Assembly (NCBI GenBank): GCA_046262015.1
Contig: JBHENN010000048.1
Location: forward strand, 1-13,350
DNA length: 13,350 nucleotides
Origin: JBHENN01 sp046262015
GTDB lineage: Bacteria; Actinomycetota; CADDZG01; WHSQ01
Direction: 5' to 3'
The stretch's first letter is position 1. Every line of letters starts with the position of its first letter. Below the pieces are notes generated by a model. It saw only the letters and a program-made list of their open reading frames with translations, did not search any database and had not been told where the DNA came from. The translations under genes were made by a program, and so were the position numbers. Of this stretch, positions 12,369-13,350 are shown piece after piece.

Positions 12369-13350
12369 ATGACCGACCCGGCGGCCGTCGCGGTGCTCAC
12401 GGCCCTGGCGCGCGGGGCGCTCGGCGCCGGGTACCGGCCCGAGGTGCCGGCCGAGATGTTCCGCACGCTCTCGCAGGTCCCGTCCGAGACCGACCGTCGC
12501 CGTCTCCTCGCCGCGCTTCGTGCGCTGAGCACCAAGCCGGGGGCGCTCTTGCTCACCGGCGCGCCGGTGCCGGTGTCGTGGTTGTCGCCGGCGGCGGCAG
12601 AGGCTCTGCTGCAGAGATGGAAGGCGAGCCGCCTGAAGTTCCGGCGCGATCTCGCGGGCACCGCGCTCGCTCTGGCGACCTCGGCGCTGTATGGGCACCC
12701 CGGGGCGGAGTGGGAGCGCATCGGTTACCCGGGACCGCTCGGGCCGCCCCCCGACGAGCCCAAGAGGCTGACCCCTCTGGAGGTCACGAACGACGAGGTC
12801 CTGCGTTGCGACGTGGTGATCGTCGGCTCGGGCGCCGGCGGAGCGTGCGTCGCCGCGCTCCTGGCGCGCTCCGGTCTGGACGTCGTGGTGCTCGAACGGG
12901 GGGGCTACCGGTCCGAGTCCGACTTCACCCACCTGGAGTCCGACTCGATGCGGGACATGTACCTCTACGGCGGGGTCCTCGCCATCGAGGGTGAGGTCAC
13001 GGTGGGCACCCTCGTCGCGTTCAACGCCTACGTGCTGCTCTTGCAGACCCCGTTCCGCACCCTCGGCTTCTTCCTGATGCTGGGCCAGCGGGCACGGGCC
13101 TCGGCCGGGCGGATCTACGAGCTGCTCGACGAGCCGGTGACCATCGCCGACCGGCCCGGCGCCGTCGACCTCGTCGAACCACGCGGCGAGGTCCGCTTCC
13201 GCGACGTCTCGTTCGCCTACCCCCACCCCGACCGCACGGGGCGCCGCCCCATCGTGCTGGCCGGGTTCGACCTCGCCGTCGCGCCCGGGGAGGCGGTGGC
13301 CGTCGTCGGCGCCACCGGCAGCGGCAAGTCCACCGTCACCCGCCTGCTCG
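12369..13350 (+). CDS. In-frame chimera: GMC/long-chain alcohol oxidase N-terminus joined to ABC exporter ATPase (runs off the window)
   Basis: The frame is open from ATG 12369 to the last full codon at 13349, 327 residues with no stop. Residues 1-200 match the start of an FAO-type GMC oxidoreductase. They comprise a helical N-domain with KPGALLLTGAPVPVSWLSP and EWERIGYPGPLG, then the FAD-binding strand CDVVIVGSGAGGACVAALL (148-166) and LERGGY (175-180). Near residues 200-208 it changes. TVGTLVAFNAYVLLLQTPFR (211-230) is the last transmembrane segment of an ABC exporter, RIYELLDEP (248-256) its linker, and VRFRDVSFAYP and GATGSGKST (314-322, Walker A) its ATPase. The oxidase lacks its substrate domain and C-terminal His region, and the exporter lacks about 250 N-terminal residues. 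Such a product should not work as either. Misassembly at this point is the first explanation, and a deletion fusion is the second. No frameshift is needed. Confidence 0.85.
   Translation, partial: MTDPAAVAVLTALARGALGAGYRPEVPAEMFRTLSQVPSETDRRRLLAALRALSTKPGALLLTGAPVPVSWLSPAAAEALLQRWKASRLKFRRDLAGTALALATSALYGHPGAEWERIGYPGPLGPPPDEPKRLTPLEVTNDEVLRCDVVIVGSGAGGACVAALLARSGLDVVVLERGGYRSESDFTHLESDSMRDMYLYGGVLAIEGEVTVGTLVAFNAYVLLLQTPFRTLGFFLMLGQRARASAGRIYELLDEPVTIADRPGAVDLVEPRGEVRFRDVSFAYPHPDRTGRRPIVLAGFDLAVAPGEAVAVVGATGSGKSTVTRLL
12966..12990. other. Junction between GMC-oxidase and ABC-exporter sequence
   Basis: The change of homology falls in the codons for YGGVLAIEG. This stretch is plausible for either parent: the GMC family has an aromatic-Gly-Gly region after the FAD strand, and exporters have YGG...G before TVGTLVAF. 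That is consistent with joining at a short shared sequence. Of the codons before the junction I count 17 of 202 ending in A or T, and after it 4 of 125, a slight shift. Confidence 0.6.

Noticed and set aside
12309..13226. 305-codon minus-strand open frame opposite the GMC/ABC chimera
   Set aside because: It crosses the junction and mirrors the conserved FAD and exporter segments. Its own composition is Arg/Gly/His-rich and motif-free.

Overview
The window is uniformly GC-rich (my estimate is high sixties percent, not counted) and densely coded. It uses many GTG/TTG starts and several short, apparently leaderless promoters. Gene content (FxsA, a YgjP-type metallohydrolase, rhodanese, an AzgA-type purine permease, GreA, GMC oxidase) and start-site architecture fit a member of the Actinomycetota, probably an uncultured environmental lineage. 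Class-level placement is not possible by eye. No rRNA, tRNA, CRISPR array, insertion sequence or phage gene was seen.

Layout. 1-1103 (+): the 3' part of a UDP-sulfoquinovose synthase (sqdB) and a small secreted protein. 1105-2972 (-): an NAD-type isocitrate dehydrogenase translationally coupled to a GNAT acetyltransferase. 3092-7122 (+): an apparent operon of purine permease, carbamate kinase and a secreted protein fusing a degenerate LytM/M23 domain to an alpha/beta-hydrolase. 7123-7337: a non-coding gap with several hairpins and a promoter. 7338-7877 (+): a YgjP-type metallohydrolase, tail-to-tail with a tandem rhodanese-like protein lacking both catalytic cysteines (7882-8484, -). 8511-9089 (+): FxsA, whose 3' end overlaps an uncharacterised minus-strand gene (8980-9426). 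Minus-strand SDR dehydrogenase (9447-10226) diverges from greA (10261-10737, +). Minus-strand amidohydrolase (10811-11893) diverges from a small basic-tailed protein (11974-12312, +). The window ends in an open frame (12369-13350) that starts as a GMC/long-chain alcohol oxidase and switches in frame, near 12966-12990, to an ABC exporter ATPase.

How the genes work together. The clearest functional unit is purine uptake plus carbamate kinase, which could draw ATP and ammonia from carbamoyl phosphate released in purine/ureide breakdown. The linked degradation enzymes are not in view. Isocitrate dehydrogenase, the MFE-2-like SDR and the alcohol oxidase suggest heterotrophic carbon and lipid oxidation, and sqdB suggests a sulfolipid or sulfosugar glycan envelope.

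Most unusual points: the in-frame GMC/ABC chimera (assembly error or deletion fusion), six starts with a -10-like hexamer only 6-8 bases upstream, the M23-hydrolase fusion with both catalytic M23 histidines missing, and the folded gap at 7123-7337. I found no convincing undescribed multi-gene defence or mobile system.
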